From positions 1 to 64,000 of the forward strand of contig NZ_JACJRE010000029.1 in the NCBI RefSeq assembly GCF_014697075.1: a DNA stretch of 64,000 nt, written 5' to 3'. The notes under the pieces are model-generated. The model searched no databases, was not told the origin of the DNA, and was given only the letters and a program-made list of their open reading frames with translations. Numbering within the stretch: the stretch's first letter is position 1; each line of letters begins with the position of its first letter. The position numbers were made by a program, and so were the translations under genes. This stretch comes from Tolypothrix sp. FACHB-123 (GTDB lineage Bacteria > Cyanobacteriota > Cyanobacteriia > Cyanobacteriales > Nostocaceae). Below are positions 35,771-45,185 of this stretch, piece after piece.

Positions 35771-38488
35771 ATGACTATGGACTTAATTCTTTGCCACACT
35801 ACATCTGATTTTGACGCACTCGGCGCGGCGGTAGGGCTGACGCGGTTAAAACCAGGTAGCAAGATTGTACTAACTGGTGGTGCTCACCCGCCTGTCCGCG
35901 ATTTTTTGGCATTACATCGGGATGAGTATCCCTTAATTGAACGGCGTTCGGTGAATCCGGAAAAAATTCGTTCTATCACTATAGTCGATACACAACAGCG
36001 CGATCGCTTGGGTAAGGCTGCTGAATGGTTAGATTTACCCCATCTTCAGGAAATCATCGTTTACGATCATCACCTGGGACATGAGTCAGATATCCCCGCT
36101 ACTCAAACTCATATTTCCTCTGTGGGAGCTACAACAACTCTCATGGTGGAACAATTGCAACAGCAGCAAATCTCTCTGACTCCAGCTGAAGCTACTGTGA
36201 TGGCTTTGGGAATTCATGTTGACACGGGTTCTTTAACCTACGAGCAAGCTACACCCAGAGATGCTTTGGCTTTGGCTTGGTTGATGCAACAAGGAACCAG
36301 TTTATCTGTAATTTCTACTTATATTGACCCTGGTTTATCGCCACAATTGCAACAGCTTCTAACCAAGGCGTTAGATAAATTAGAATATCTTTGTTTGCGT
36401 GGATATACGATTGCTTGGGTAACTTTAAAAACAGATGATTTTGTCCCAGGGTTATCGAGTCTGGCTTCTCAATTGGTGGAATTAACGGAAATCGACGCTT
36501 TATTATTGGCAAATGAATATCCCTTATCAGAAGATGATTCTCGCTTGACAATCATTGGGCGATCGCAAATTCCCCAAACTAATCTCAATGATTTATTCCA
36601 ACCTTTCGGCGGTGGTGGACATTCTCAAGCTGCATCGTTGAATCTCCGCGGAGTCGATTCTCAAGCTGTTTTAAAACAACTGTTAGAGGAATTTAAAGCC
36701 AGTATCCCCCATCCCCTAACAGCCAGAGATTTGATGTCCTCCCCTGTGCGCACTATTCGTCCTGACACCACAATTATCGAAGCCCAGCGCATTTTATTGC
36801 GTTATGGACATTCTGGGTTATCTGTAGTCGATACTACTGGGCAACTTTTAGGTATTGTTTCCCGCAGAGATATTGATATCGCTTTACACCACGGCTTTAG
36901 TCATGCGCCAGTCAAAGGCTATATGACAACAAATGTCAAAACCATCACACCAGATACCACATTACCTCAAATTGAAGCTTTGATGGTAACTTATGATATT
37001 GGACGATTACCAGTATTAGATAATGCTCAGTTAGTCGGTATTGTTACCCGCACCGATGTCTTGCGGGAATTACATCAAAAAGACGATCCGGGAAATTGGG
37101 AAGCAGGAGAACAAGGAGATTTTGTACTCTCAGAGTCTTTCCGTCCGAAACTTCCCCTATCTGCTGCTTTAACTCCCCAATTATGGCAATTACTCACCCA
37201 AGCATCACAAGCCGCAGAAAAACGAGGTTGGCATTTATACCTTGTTGGCGGTGCTGTGCGGGACTTGCTATTAGCAGAAAACGCAAGCGGAACCTTAATG
37301 ATTAAGGATATCGACTTAGTAGTTGATGGGTTTCATAAATCAGCAGATGTGGGTGCTGGTGTAGAATTAGCCAAAGAATTACAGCAGCTTCACCCAGAAG
37401 CACGTTTAGAAATTCACGGTGCTTTTCAAACTGCGGCGTTATTATGGCACAAAGACCCAGAATTAGACTCATTATGGGTAGATATTGCGACGGCGAGAAC
37501 CGAATTTTACCCTTATCCAGCAGCGAACCCAGAAGTAGAAGCAAGTTCCATCCGCCAAGACTTATATCGTCGTGACTTTACCATAAATGCGATCGCACTG
37601 CGACTAACTTACCCCCGCGCTGGCGAATTACTTGATTTTTTTGGCGGATTGCTAGATTTACAAGCTAAAAAAATTCGGGTTTTACACGCCAATAGTTTTA
37701 TCGAAGATCCCACTCGGATTTATCGCGGTGTACGCTTTGCTGTGCGCTTTGGATTTGACATAGAACCACAAACTGAAGACTATATTCGCTATGCCATTAA
37801 TAGTGGTGTTTACGATCGCACTGCACAAGAGAATAGCAAAACCCCAGCTTTACAAACCCGCCTCAAAGCTGAATTAAAACATATTCTCGAAGCACCATAT
37901 TGGAAACCTACTTTACAATTACTCGATAACTTAGGCGCATTACAGTGTATTCATCCTACCCTAAAATTAGATGAAAATATCCTGCGAGAACTACGCTTAT
38001 TAGAACGCTGTTTAAAAAGATTTGACAGCCAACAAACCTTAATTCATTGGCAAATGCGGTTAGAAACTTTAATCGCCCATCTAGCACCAAAATACCGCGA
38101 TAAAGTCGCCAAAAATCTGCAAATGCAAGAGGACAGTATTAGCAGATTGCAAAAATTAGCTGACGTAGAAACAAAAGTTACTGCATCATTATCTACTGTG
38201 AAACTTCCCAGTCAAATAGTCAATTTACTGCGACAGTATGATGTAGAAATGTTAATTTTAATCGCCTTGCAAAGTCCTAGAAATATCCGCAGACAGATTT
38301 GGCATTATTTAACAGTTTGGGCGAACATTCAACCTATTATTAATGGTAACGATCTGAAAAAACTTGGCTACAAACCAGGCCCCCAATATCGTCAAATTCT
38401 CGATGATTTACTAACCGCCACTTTAGATGGTGTAATTACAAATCAAGCCGAAGCTGAAGAATATTTGACCCAATATTACCCAAAATAA
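35771..38488 (+). CDS. DHH/DHHA1 phosphoesterase - tandem CBS - tRNA nucleotidyltransferase/poly(A) polymerase fusion
   Basis: About 905 residues. Residues 1-315: DHH family phosphoesterase (TSDFDALGAAVGL, VDTQQ, YDHHLGHE, and the DHHA1 motif GGGGHSQAAS). Residues about 320-440: two CBS domains (ARDLMSSPVRTI and VKGYMTTNVKTI). Residues about 480-905: class II nucleotidyltransferase (YLVGGAVRDLL, DIDLVVDG, RRDFTINAIAL, DFFGGLLDLQAKKIRVLH, DPTRIYRGVRFAVRFGF), which adds A or CCA to tRNA 3' ends. The fusion is known in cyanobacteria and some other bacteria, and may tie 3'-end addition to nanoRNA or nucleotide signals. I start it at ATG 35771 (MTMDLILCHTTSD); the ATG at 35750 lies in a repeat. 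Confidence 0.9.
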   Translation: MTMDLILCHTTSDFDALGAAVGLTRLKPGSKIVLTGGAHPPVRDFLALHRDEYPLIERRSVNPEKIRSITIVDTQQRDRLGKAAEWLDLPHLQEIIVYDHHLGHESDIPATQTHISSVGATTTLMVEQLQQQQISLTPAEATVMALGIHVDTGSLTYEQATPRDALALAWLMQQGTSLSVISTYIDPGLSPQLQQLLTKALDKLEYLCLRGYTIAWVTLKTDDFVPGLSSLASQLVELTEIDALLLANEYPLSEDDSRLTIIGRSQIPQTNLNDLFQPFGGGGHSQAASLNLRGVDSQAVLKQLLEEFKASIPHPLTARDLMSSPVRTIRPDTTIIEAQRILLRYGHSGLSVVDTTGQLLGIVSRRDIDIALHHGFSHAPVKGYMTTNVKTITPDTTLPQIEALMVTYDIGRLPVLDNAQLVGIVTRTDVLRELHQKDDPGNWEAGEQGDFVLSESFRPKLPLSAALTPQLWQLLTQASQAAEKRGWHLYLVGGAVRDLLLAENASGTLMIKDIDLVVDGFHKSADVGAGVELAKELQQLHPEARLEIHGAFQTAALLWHKDPELDSLWVDIATARTEFYPYPAANPEVEASSIRQDLYRRDFTINAIALRLTYPRAGELLDFFGGLLDLQAKKIRVLHANSFIEDPTRIYRGVRFAVRFGFDIEPQTEDYIRYAINSGVYDRTAQENSKTPALQTRLKAELKHILEAPYWKPTLQLLDNLGALQCIHPTLKLDENILRELRLLERCLKRFDSQQTLIHWQMRLETLIAHLAPKYRDKVAKNLQMQEDSISRLQKLADVETKVTASLSTVKLPSQIVNLLRQYDVEMLILIALQSPRNIRRQIWHYLTVWANIQPIINGNDLKKLGYKPGPQYRQILDDLLTATLDGVITNQAEAEEYLTQYYPK

Positions 38489-38544
38489 ATGGGGTTTTAT
38501 TCTTAGTGACTTTGTCAAAAAATAATTTCTACTTCCTAGAGCTT

Positions 38545-38885
38545 ATGCAAATACAAACACCAAAAAAATTCTACAGCACAGAAGAGTATCTTCAACTAGA
38601 AAAAACATCTGATCCTAAAAATGAATATTAGGATGGAGAAATTGTAGTAATGGCTGGTGGGACAACTAATTACAACAAATCGTAGGTAGTATTTATGCCA
38701 ACTTTAAATTAAGAATGAGGAATCAAAATTACAAAATATATATGGGTGATGTGAGGTTGTGGATACCACGTTATTGCATCTATAACATATCCAGATGTGA
38801 TGATTATTCACGGAGAATAAAGTATATGAGGGAAATAGTACGAAAACAGTGACAAATACCTTATTAATTATAGAGTATTTTTTCA
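38545..38885 (+). pseudogene. Degraded Uma2-family (DUF820) endonuclease gene
   Basis: From ATG 38545 the translation is MQIQTPKKFYSTEEYLQLEK, then TSDPKNEY, then TAG, then DGEIVVMAGGTTNYN. This is the Uma2 start with a stop at the Tyr after NEY. Further on, in shifted frames, one reads IYANFKLRMRNQNYKIYMGDVRLWIP and YPDVMIIHGE, followed by LLIIEV, all in the normal order of this PD-(D/E)xK-fold family. At least one nonsense change and several frameshifts are needed. Uma2 genes are numerous in Nostocales and often decay. Confidence 0.75.
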
Positions 38886-39687
38886 CTCTCCCCTATCAAA
38901 AAAAGATTAGTAGGCGAATGTTTTCATCCAATTGTTGTGTCTTCGCAAGAGTTCACTTAAGTAAATCGCACCATTTTAAGTAAAATTGAATTTTTTAAAT
39001 TTTTATTATTGTTACAATAACTACTTTAAGTTTGCTTAGTATCAGCTATTTTGGCTTTATTAACAAGCATATAAAGATTCCTGGTTTCTGACTCTGGTAT
39101 AGGTTGTCTTTGAGCTACTGACTTCTAGAGGATCTGTACTTTATCGGTAAGTAGGTTACAATATATAATCCTTAAGATGGATGATTTTGGAAAAAAATTA
39201 ATTATCCATATTGCACATTCTGAAAAAACATTATAAATTATTAAGTTATAGGGGAATAAAATAATTTTGTAGTTGTAAAAACTAAATCCTGCTTAATACA
39301 GATACTGTAACTAGTGAAATTTTTAAGTTAAATCTTAAACATTACTAGGAATATATTTTTTTATTGTCATATCAAGCCTTCTAGAGAGAAAAGCTAGATC
39401 AAAAATTTAAAAATATATTTTGCGTAACTGCCATAAAAGTAATATTATTGCTGAATGTGAAAGATAAAAATTTGTCATTCACCAATACGCTCATTGCTGA
39501 TAAAGCATTATTAACTGTCAGTCAATCTGCAAAACATATTGGCAGTTACAGATATTTTTTAAAGTTCATTATTTATTCCCAAATCCAATTTGCTATTGAA
39601 AAAATCGTCTTTGTTATGATCGCAATAGCAGCATAAATCAAAACGCATCTACCACAAATTTACAGTCCTTATGGAGTTATTCTGGCG
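38886..39687. other. 800-bp AT-rich spacer upstream of the first invertase
   Basis: No convincing gene. An open frame at 39448-39636 from a TTG lacks a ribosome-binding site and any organised sequence. The invertase SD (GGAG at 39671-39674) is visible before 39688; its promoter should lie in the preceding 150 bp. Confidence 0.45.
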
Positions 39688-41136
39688 ATGCAACTAAACG
39701 AATTGGTAATAGCTGAAAATATAGAAGAAGAAGCTTGGCAAGCCTTAGAAAAGTCGATTCTCTATTATCAAGGTCGTCCTGTTGGCACTTTGGCCGCATA
39801 CGATCCGTCTGTAGAGGCGCTAAATTACGACCAATGCTTTATCCGAGATTTTGTTTCTTCGGCGCTAATTTTTCTGATTAAGGGAAAATCAGAAATTGTC
39901 CGTAATTTTCTGGAAGAAACCTTAAAGTTACAGCCTAAAGAAAGGGCTTTAGATGCATATAAGCCAGGAAGAGGTTTAATTCCGGCTAGCTTTAAAGTTG
40001 TTTCTCTCAATGGAGAGGAATATTTAGAAGCTGATTTTGGCGAACATGCGATCGCGCGCGTGACACCTGTTGATTCCTGTCTCTGGTGGATTATTTTATT
40101 GCGTGCTTACATAGTCGCTACAAAGGATTTTTCTCTAGCTTATCGACCTGAATTCCAAACCGGTATCAGGTTAATTATGGAAATTTGCTTGGCGAATCGC
40201 TTTGATATGTACCCAACGCTCTTAGTTCCAGATGGCGCTTGTATGATTGACCGTCGTTTGGGTATATATGGTCATCCGCTAGAAATTCAAGTTCTATTCT
40301 ACACGGCTTTGCGTGCTGCTCGTGAATTACTAATTTGCCAAGGTAATCAAGATGTTGTAGCCGCAATTGATAATCGTCTACCACTTTTATGCGGTCATAT
40401 TCGTCAACATTATTGGATTGATATCAATCGACTGAATGCAATTTACCGCTTCAAAAGTGAAGAATATGGCAAAGGCGCAGTCAATTTATTCAATATATAT
40501 GTAGACTCTCTCCCTTACTATGAATTAGACAAATGGTTACCAAGAAAAGGTGGTTATTTAGCTGGTAATGTTGGCCCTTCACAACTAGATACACGCTTCT
40601 TTTCTCTTGGTAATTTGATGGCGATCGTTTCCGATTTAGCAACTGACGAACAATCGCAAGGGATTATGACTCTGATTGCTGAACGTTGGGAAGATTTAGT
40701 CGGAGATATGCCAATGAAAATCTGTTTTCCAGCCTTAGAAGATGAAGAGTATCGAATTGTCACAGGCTGCGATCCAAAAAATATTCCTTGGTCATATCAT
40801 AATGCTGGTAGCTGGCCTGTGTTGATGTGGATGTTAGCAGCCGCTGCGGTGAAAACGAACAATACAGAGTTAGGTAAAAAGGCGATTGAAATTGCCCAAC
40901 CACGTCTGAGTGAAGATGAATGGCCAGAATATTACGATGGTAAAAAAGGTCGATTGATTGGTAAGCAAGCGAGGAAATATCAAACTTGGTCAATTGCTGG
41001 TTTCTTATTAGCAAAAGAACTGATAGCTAACCCCAGCTATTTACGATTGGTGAGTTTTGATGAATTATCCCCAGAAGCTATTTCTCGAGCATGTGAGTTT
41101 GAAATTAACAGTATAGATCCATACATGCCTCGATAA
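39688..41136 (+). CDS. Alkaline/neutral invertase, GH100 (copy 1)
   Basis: 482 residues. Hydrolyses sucrose to glucose and fructose in the cytosol by an inverting (alpha/alpha)6-barrel mechanism. Typical GH100 blocks are [27 protein letters not shown] (catalytic Asp region), [91 protein letters not shown] and [24 protein letters not shown]. In filamentous cyanobacteria such invertases feed heterocysts or break down sucrose during osmotic change. It ends before a clear terminator, so it is transcribed separately from the second copy 332 bp downstream. Confidence 0.93.
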   Translation: MQLNELVIAENIEEEAWQALEKSILYYQGRPVGTLAAYDPSVEALNYDQCFIRDFVSSALIFLIKGKSEIVRNFLEETLKLQPKERALDAYKPGRGLIPASFKVVSLNGEEYLEADFGEHAIARVTPVDSCLWWIILLRAYIVATKDFSLAYRPEFQTGIRLIMEICLANRFDMYPTLLVPDGACMIDRRLGIYGHPLEIQVLFYTALRAARELLICQGNQDVVAAIDNRLPLLCGHIRQHYWIDINRLNAIYRFKSEEYGKGAVNLFNIYVDSLPYYELDKWLPRKGGYLAGNVGPSQLDTRFFSLGNLMAIVSDLATDEQSQGIMTLIAERWEDLVGDMPMKICFPALEDEEYRIVTGCDPKNIPWSYHNAGSWPVLMWMLAAAAVKTNNTELGKKAIEIAQPRLSEDEWPEYYDGKKGRLIGKQARKYQTWSIAGFLLAKELIANPSYLRLVSFDELSPEAISRACEFEINSIDPYMPR

Positions 41137-41194
41137 CAGCACGGTTTGATTACTGCTACAAATTAACTAATTGTTCAGCATAAACAATATTTTC

Positions 41195-41231
41195 AAAGCC
41201 CCTTTGTAACCTCTAGGGGCTTTTCTTTTTG
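41195..41231 (+). terminator. Intrinsic terminator after invertase copy 1
   Basis: AAAGCCCC (41195-41202) / GGGGCTTT (41216-41223) with a 13-nt loop, continuing TTTTCTTTTT. Confidence 0.88.
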
Positions 41232-41468
41232 CAAGATTGTTCTCTACGATAGTTTTCAGAATATATCGTTAAAGAAAATGAATCAACCCAAAAAATTGGG
41301 CTATGCTGAAAGAATAAATAATCTAATATAGTGCTGGATGGGTGCTGATAAAAGCTCAGTAACTATATATTTTAGTCTCTATTGATCCGTAAAAAAGCAT
41401 TGCACTAATCAAAAAAATAAAAGTATTATTTACTACCAAAATTCCCAAAGAATGGAGTGGTAATTGCA

Positions 41469-42884
41469 ATGAAAAGAGATGATTTATTAATCTCTAATGA
41501 GATAGAGAAACAAGCATGGGAATTACTAGAAAAGTCGATTGTTTACTATCAAGGGCGTCCTATAGGTACAATCGCTGCTGGCGAAGCATCACAATTAGGA
41601 TTAAATTACGATCATTGTTTTGTGCGAGATTTTGTATCCTCAGCCTTACTTTTTCTGATCAAAGGTAGGTATGATATTGTCCGTAATTTCCTCGAAGAAA
41701 CTTTAAAATTACAACCTACACAAAATCAATTAAATGCTTACACCCCTGGTCGCGGTTTAATACCAGCCAGCTTCAAAGTTGTAGTTAATAATGAGCAAGA
41801 ATCTTTAGAAGCTGATTTTGGCGAAAAAGCGATCGCGCGCGTGACACCTGTAGATTCCTGTTTATGGTGGATTATTATTTTATATGCCTATGTCAAAGCT
41901 AGTAAAGATATAAAATTTGCATTGCAGCCTGAGTTTCAACAGGGAATTATGTTAATCATGGAACTCTGCTTGGCGACTCGATTTGATATGTACCCAACCC
42001 TATTAGTTCCCGATGGTGCTTGTATGATTCACCGTCGTTTGGGTATTTATGGGTATCCTTTAGAAATTCAATCTCTATTTTATGCCGCTTTGCGGGCTGC
42101 GCGTAAGCTATTAATTTGTGCTGGAGATGCAGAGATTGTTAGAGGTATTGATAATCGCTTACCTTTATTACAAGAACATATTCGCCATCATTATTGGATA
42201 GATATACATCGGCTGAATGTAATTTATCGCTTTAAGGGTGAAGAATATGGTCAAACAGCAGTTAATCAATTTAATATCTATGCAGATTCAATTGCTTATG
42301 CTAAGTTGGCGCGTTGGCTACCAAAACAAGGTGGTTATCTAGCTGGTAATGTGGGGCCATCGCAACTCGATACTCGCTTTTTTGCGCTGGGGAATTTGCT
42401 GGCGATTCTTTGTTCTTTAGCTAGCGATCGCCAATCACAAGCAATAATGAATATTATCAGCGAACAATGGGACGATCTAGTGGGAGAAATGCCCATGAAA
42501 ATCTGTTTTCCCGCTGTAGAAAAAGAAGAATATAGAATTTTTACAGGCTGCGATCCTAAAAATATACCTTGGTCATATCATAATGGTGGCAGTTGGCCTG
42601 TTTTATTATGGTTATTAACGGCGGCTGCACAAAAAACAGGTAACATAAGTCTTGCTCAACGTGCAATTGCGATCGCTCAATCTCGCTTGAGTGAAGATGA
42701 ATGGCCAGAATATTATGATGGTACAAGAGGTTTGTTAATTGGTAAACAAGCTAGAAGATATCAAACTTGGACAATTACTGGGTTTTTATTGGCAAAAGAA
42801 TTAATGCGTCAGCCTAATTATTTAGAATTAATTAGTTTTGGCGAATTTGATTTAAATAATGCTTCCCGAAGTTGCGATTTGTAA
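41469..42884 (+). CDS. Alkaline/neutral invertase, GH100 (copy 2)
   Basis: 471 residues from ATG 41469 (MKRDDLLIS), with GGAG 12 nt upstream. An in-frame GTG at 41457 overlaps that SD and is unlikely. It is collinear with copy 1 over its length and shares all GH100 blocks ([56 protein letters not shown]). The C-terminus ends earlier and diverges ([14 protein letters not shown]). Copies differ mostly in surface segments, which suggests an old tandem duplication with separate regulation rather than a recent one. Nostocales usually hold two such genes, but at separate loci as far as I recall. rsmB starts 33 bp after the stop. Confidence 0.93.
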   Translation: MKRDDLLISNEIEKQAWELLEKSIVYYQGRPIGTIAAGEASQLGLNYDHCFVRDFVSSALLFLIKGRYDIVRNFLEETLKLQPTQNQLNAYTPGRGLIPASFKVVVNNEQESLEADFGEKAIARVTPVDSCLWWIIILYAYVKASKDIKFALQPEFQQGIMLIMELCLATRFDMYPTLLVPDGACMIHRRLGIYGYPLEIQSLFYAALRAARKLLICAGDAEIVRGIDNRLPLLQEHIRHHYWIDIHRLNVIYRFKGEEYGQTAVNQFNIYADSIAYAKLARWLPKQGGYLAGNVGPSQLDTRFFALGNLLAILCSLASDRQSQAIMNIISEQWDDLVGEMPMKICFPAVEKEEYRIFTGCDPKNIPWSYHNGGSWPVLLWLLTAAAQKTGNISLAQRAIAIAQSRLSEDEWPEYYDGTRGLLIGKQARRYQTWTITGFLLAKELMRQPNYLELISFGEFDLNNASRSCDL

Positions 42885-42917
42885 ATTAAAAATTTCTATA
42901 AAAGTTTAAATATTTCC

Positions 42918-44270
42918 ATGACTAATCCTCGTCAAATAGCATTTTTAGCCCTGCGAGATGTGCATAAAGGGGCTTATGCTGATGTGGCTCTAGATAAAGC
43001 GCTGCAAAAAGTTAAATTACAAGATAGCGATCGCCGTTTAGTCACAGAATTAGTTTATGGTAGCGTTAGACGACAACGCACCCTTGACGCTTTAATTGAC
43101 CAATTTGGTAAAAAGAAAGCCCACCAACAACCAAAAGACTTGCGCACAATCCTGCATCTTGGTTTTTACCAACTGTGCTATCAAGAACGCATTCCGGCTT
43201 CTGCGGCTGTAAATACTACAGTTCAACTAGCTAAGGAAAACGGCTTTCCCGGATTAACAGGCTTCGTCAATGGGATGTTGCGTCAATATATTAGACAAGC
43301 AGAGGGAAATGGGGAAATACCCTTACAACTACCAGAAAATCCGGCAGAACGGTTAGGAATTTTACACAGCTTTCCAGATTGGATAATTCAAGTCTGGCTA
43401 GAACAACTGAGTTTTGCGGAAGCAGAACAGTTATGTGAATGGATGAATCAATCACCCACCATTGATTTACGCATCAACCCGCTACGCACTTCTATAGATG
43501 TGGTGGAACAGGCGTTAAAATACGCTGATGTGTTAGTTAAGCGTTTGCCTCATTTACCCCAAGCTTTACGATTAATTAGTAACAGTGGCGCGATTCAAAA
43601 TTTACCTGGTTTTCGTGAAGGTTGGTGGGTTGTCCAAGATAGTAGCGCCCAATTAGTCAGCCATTTACTTGACCCCCAACCAGGTGAGGTAATAATTGAT
43701 GCTTGTGCTGCACCTGGGGGGAAAACTACTCACATCGCGGAATTGATGGGGGATAAAGGAAAAGTTTGGGCTTGCGATCGCACTGCTTCCCGACTGCGAA
43801 AACTCCAAGACAATGCACGCCGTTTAAATTTACAATCTATAGAAATCTTTACTGGGGACAGTCGCGAGTTCTTACAATTTACTAATACCGCAGACCGAGT
43901 TTTACTCGATGCACCCTGTTCTGGTTTGGGAACTGTCCACCGTCATGCTGATGCGCGTTGGCGACAAACACCAGAAACAGTCCAGCAACTTTCTCAACTG
44001 CAAAAAGAATTATTATCACGCACTGCAACTTTTGTCAAGAGTGGCGGCGTTTTAGTCTACGCTACTTGTACCCTACACCCAGCAGAAAACGAAGCGGTAA
44101 TTTCCCAATTTTTAGCGGAGTCTCCCAATTGGAAAATAGAACCTCCGAGTCCAGATTCACCACTATTTAACTATTCCACTCCACAAGGCTGGTGCAAAGT
44201 CTGGCCGCAGCGGCATAATATGGATGGCTTTTTTCTGGCTCGCTTAAGAAAAACTAATGATTCCGGGTGA
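42918..44270 (+). CDS. rsmB: 16S rRNA m5C967 methyltransferase RsmB (Sun/Fmu)
   Basis: Methylates C967 of 16S rRNA using S-adenosylmethionine. 450 residues. A NusB-like RNA-binding domain spans about residues 1-140 (ALRDVHKGAYADVALDKAL, TELVYGSVRRQRTLDALI). The Rossmann methyltransferase follows, with the SAM loop DACAAPGGKTTHIAELM, DRTASRLRKLQDNARR, and the two active-site cysteines in LLDAPCSGLGTVHRHADARW and VYATCTLHPAENE. It is 33 bp downstream of invertase copy 2 and may share its transcript. Confidence 0.95.
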   Translation: MTNPRQIAFLALRDVHKGAYADVALDKALQKVKLQDSDRRLVTELVYGSVRRQRTLDALIDQFGKKKAHQQPKDLRTILHLGFYQLCYQERIPASAAVNTTVQLAKENGFPGLTGFVNGMLRQYIRQAEGNGEIPLQLPENPAERLGILHSFPDWIIQVWLEQLSFAEAEQLCEWMNQSPTIDLRINPLRTSIDVVEQALKYADVLVKRLPHLPQALRLISNSGAIQNLPGFREGWWVVQDSSAQLVSHLLDPQPGEVIIDACAAPGGKTTHIAELMGDKGKVWACDRTASRLRKLQDNARRLNLQSIEIFTGDSREFLQFTNTADRVLLDAPCSGLGTVHRHADARWRQTPETVQQLSQLQKELLSRTATFVKSGGVLVYATCTLHPAENEAVISQFLAESPNWKIEPPSPDSPLFNYSTPQGWCKVWPQRHNMDGFFLARLRKTNDSG

Positions 44271-44327
44271 TTACTGTAACGAGACTGTAGGATTTGATCG
44301 AGGTTAAAATCTCCCAGAGGATGCAGC

Positions 44328-44750
44328 ATGGTTACTGATTCCAATGTGAAAAACTTAGTGAAAATCCTGATCGGTGCAGCCTGGATTGACGGTGTCATCC
44401 AGCCGGAAGAAAGGCAATACCTGAGGGAAATAGCCCAAGCCAAAGGTTTAGCTACCGATCCAGAAATTAAGCCTTGGTTGTACGAATTAGTTCCGGTACA
44501 GCCAAAAGAGTGTTATAGCTGGGTGCAAGAATATTTGGGCGATCGCCCTAGTATTGAAGATTGCGTCAGCTTGATTGAAGCGATTAGTGGTTTAATTTAC
44601 AGCGACGGCGACGTGGCGATCGAAGAAGCGAGACTCTTGACAAAATTACAGGAGATTACTAAAGCTAGCGAGTCAACCCAATCAGCCCACAAAACTTTAC
44701 TCAAACAAATTCAAAAGCTTTATCGGCGTTGGGTTGAAGTGCAAAATTAA
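44328..44750 (+). CDS. TerB-family (tellurite resistance) helical protein
   Basis: 140 residues, all helical, with TerB-like internal duplication: LVKILIGAAWIDGVIQPEERQYLREIA and LIEAISGLIYSDGDVAIEEARLLTKLQE. Each copy contains the acidic D-G-x-(I/V)-x-x-E-E motif that binds metal ions. TerB proteins are membrane-associated stress scaffolds; tellurite resistance itself is only one trait. Cyanobacterial members of this form are common and uncharacterised. It lies 57 bp after rsmB, probably in the same operon. Confidence 0.8.
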   Translation: MVTDSNVKNLVKILIGAAWIDGVIQPEERQYLREIAQAKGLATDPEIKPWLYELVPVQPKECYSWVQEYLGDRPSIEDCVSLIEAISGLIYSDGDVAIEEARLLTKLQEITKASESTQSAHKTLLKQIQKLYRRWVEVQN

Positions 44751-44843
44751 TCGAGATATATGATTGTTGAGTTAATCAGACGCGGTTTATCGCGCCTGTT
44801 GATGATTTTAAAATTCGCTCATTTAATTCAGCCTCATCACTAC

Positions 44844-45068
44844 TTATGACTTCGGTTCGCCTAGACCCGGAGTTTCTTCTTTTTTCACTTGGGGTACAAA
44901 GTCAGGGCGTTCTTTACTTTCCCAACCGGGGGGACGCTTAGAGTTGTACCAGGCGATTGAACCAATGGTGACAGCAGCAATAAAACCAAATACATAAACA
45001 AAGGTAAAAGCAAACGGAAAATGCGGCCCATTTGCGGCTTCTGCTGCTGTCTGCATCAATAAAAGCAT
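44844..45068 (-). CDS. psb35: Photosystem II assembly protein Psb35-like
   Basis: 74 residues: an N-terminal tail, one membrane helix (about residues 19-40, FAFTFVYVFGFIAAVTIGSIAWY), then the conserved stromal motif WYNSKRPPGWESKERPDFVPQV and an acidic C-terminus. The motif matches the cyanobacterial family I know as Psb35, a small protein associated with the CP47 module during photosystem II assembly. Identification is from memory of the motif. Minus strand, convergent with the TerB-like gene. Confidence 0.65.
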   Translation of the reverse strand: MLLLMQTAAEAANGPHFPFAFTFVYVFGFIAAVTIGSIAWYNSKRPPGWESKERPDFVPQVKKEETPGLGEPKS

Positions 45069-45185
45069 GAGTATATTCTCCTATTTTAGGTATCGCTACT
45101 TAACAGACTATAAAATGAGCGTAACACCTAAACATCCTCCATGAGTTTGAATCAAAAGGTAGAAATACTAACTATCATCAGTCAG

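Noticed and set aside
39448..39636. 62-codon open frame before invertase copy 1
   Set aside because: TTG start, no SD, no membrane or domain pattern, in AT-rich noncoding sequence.
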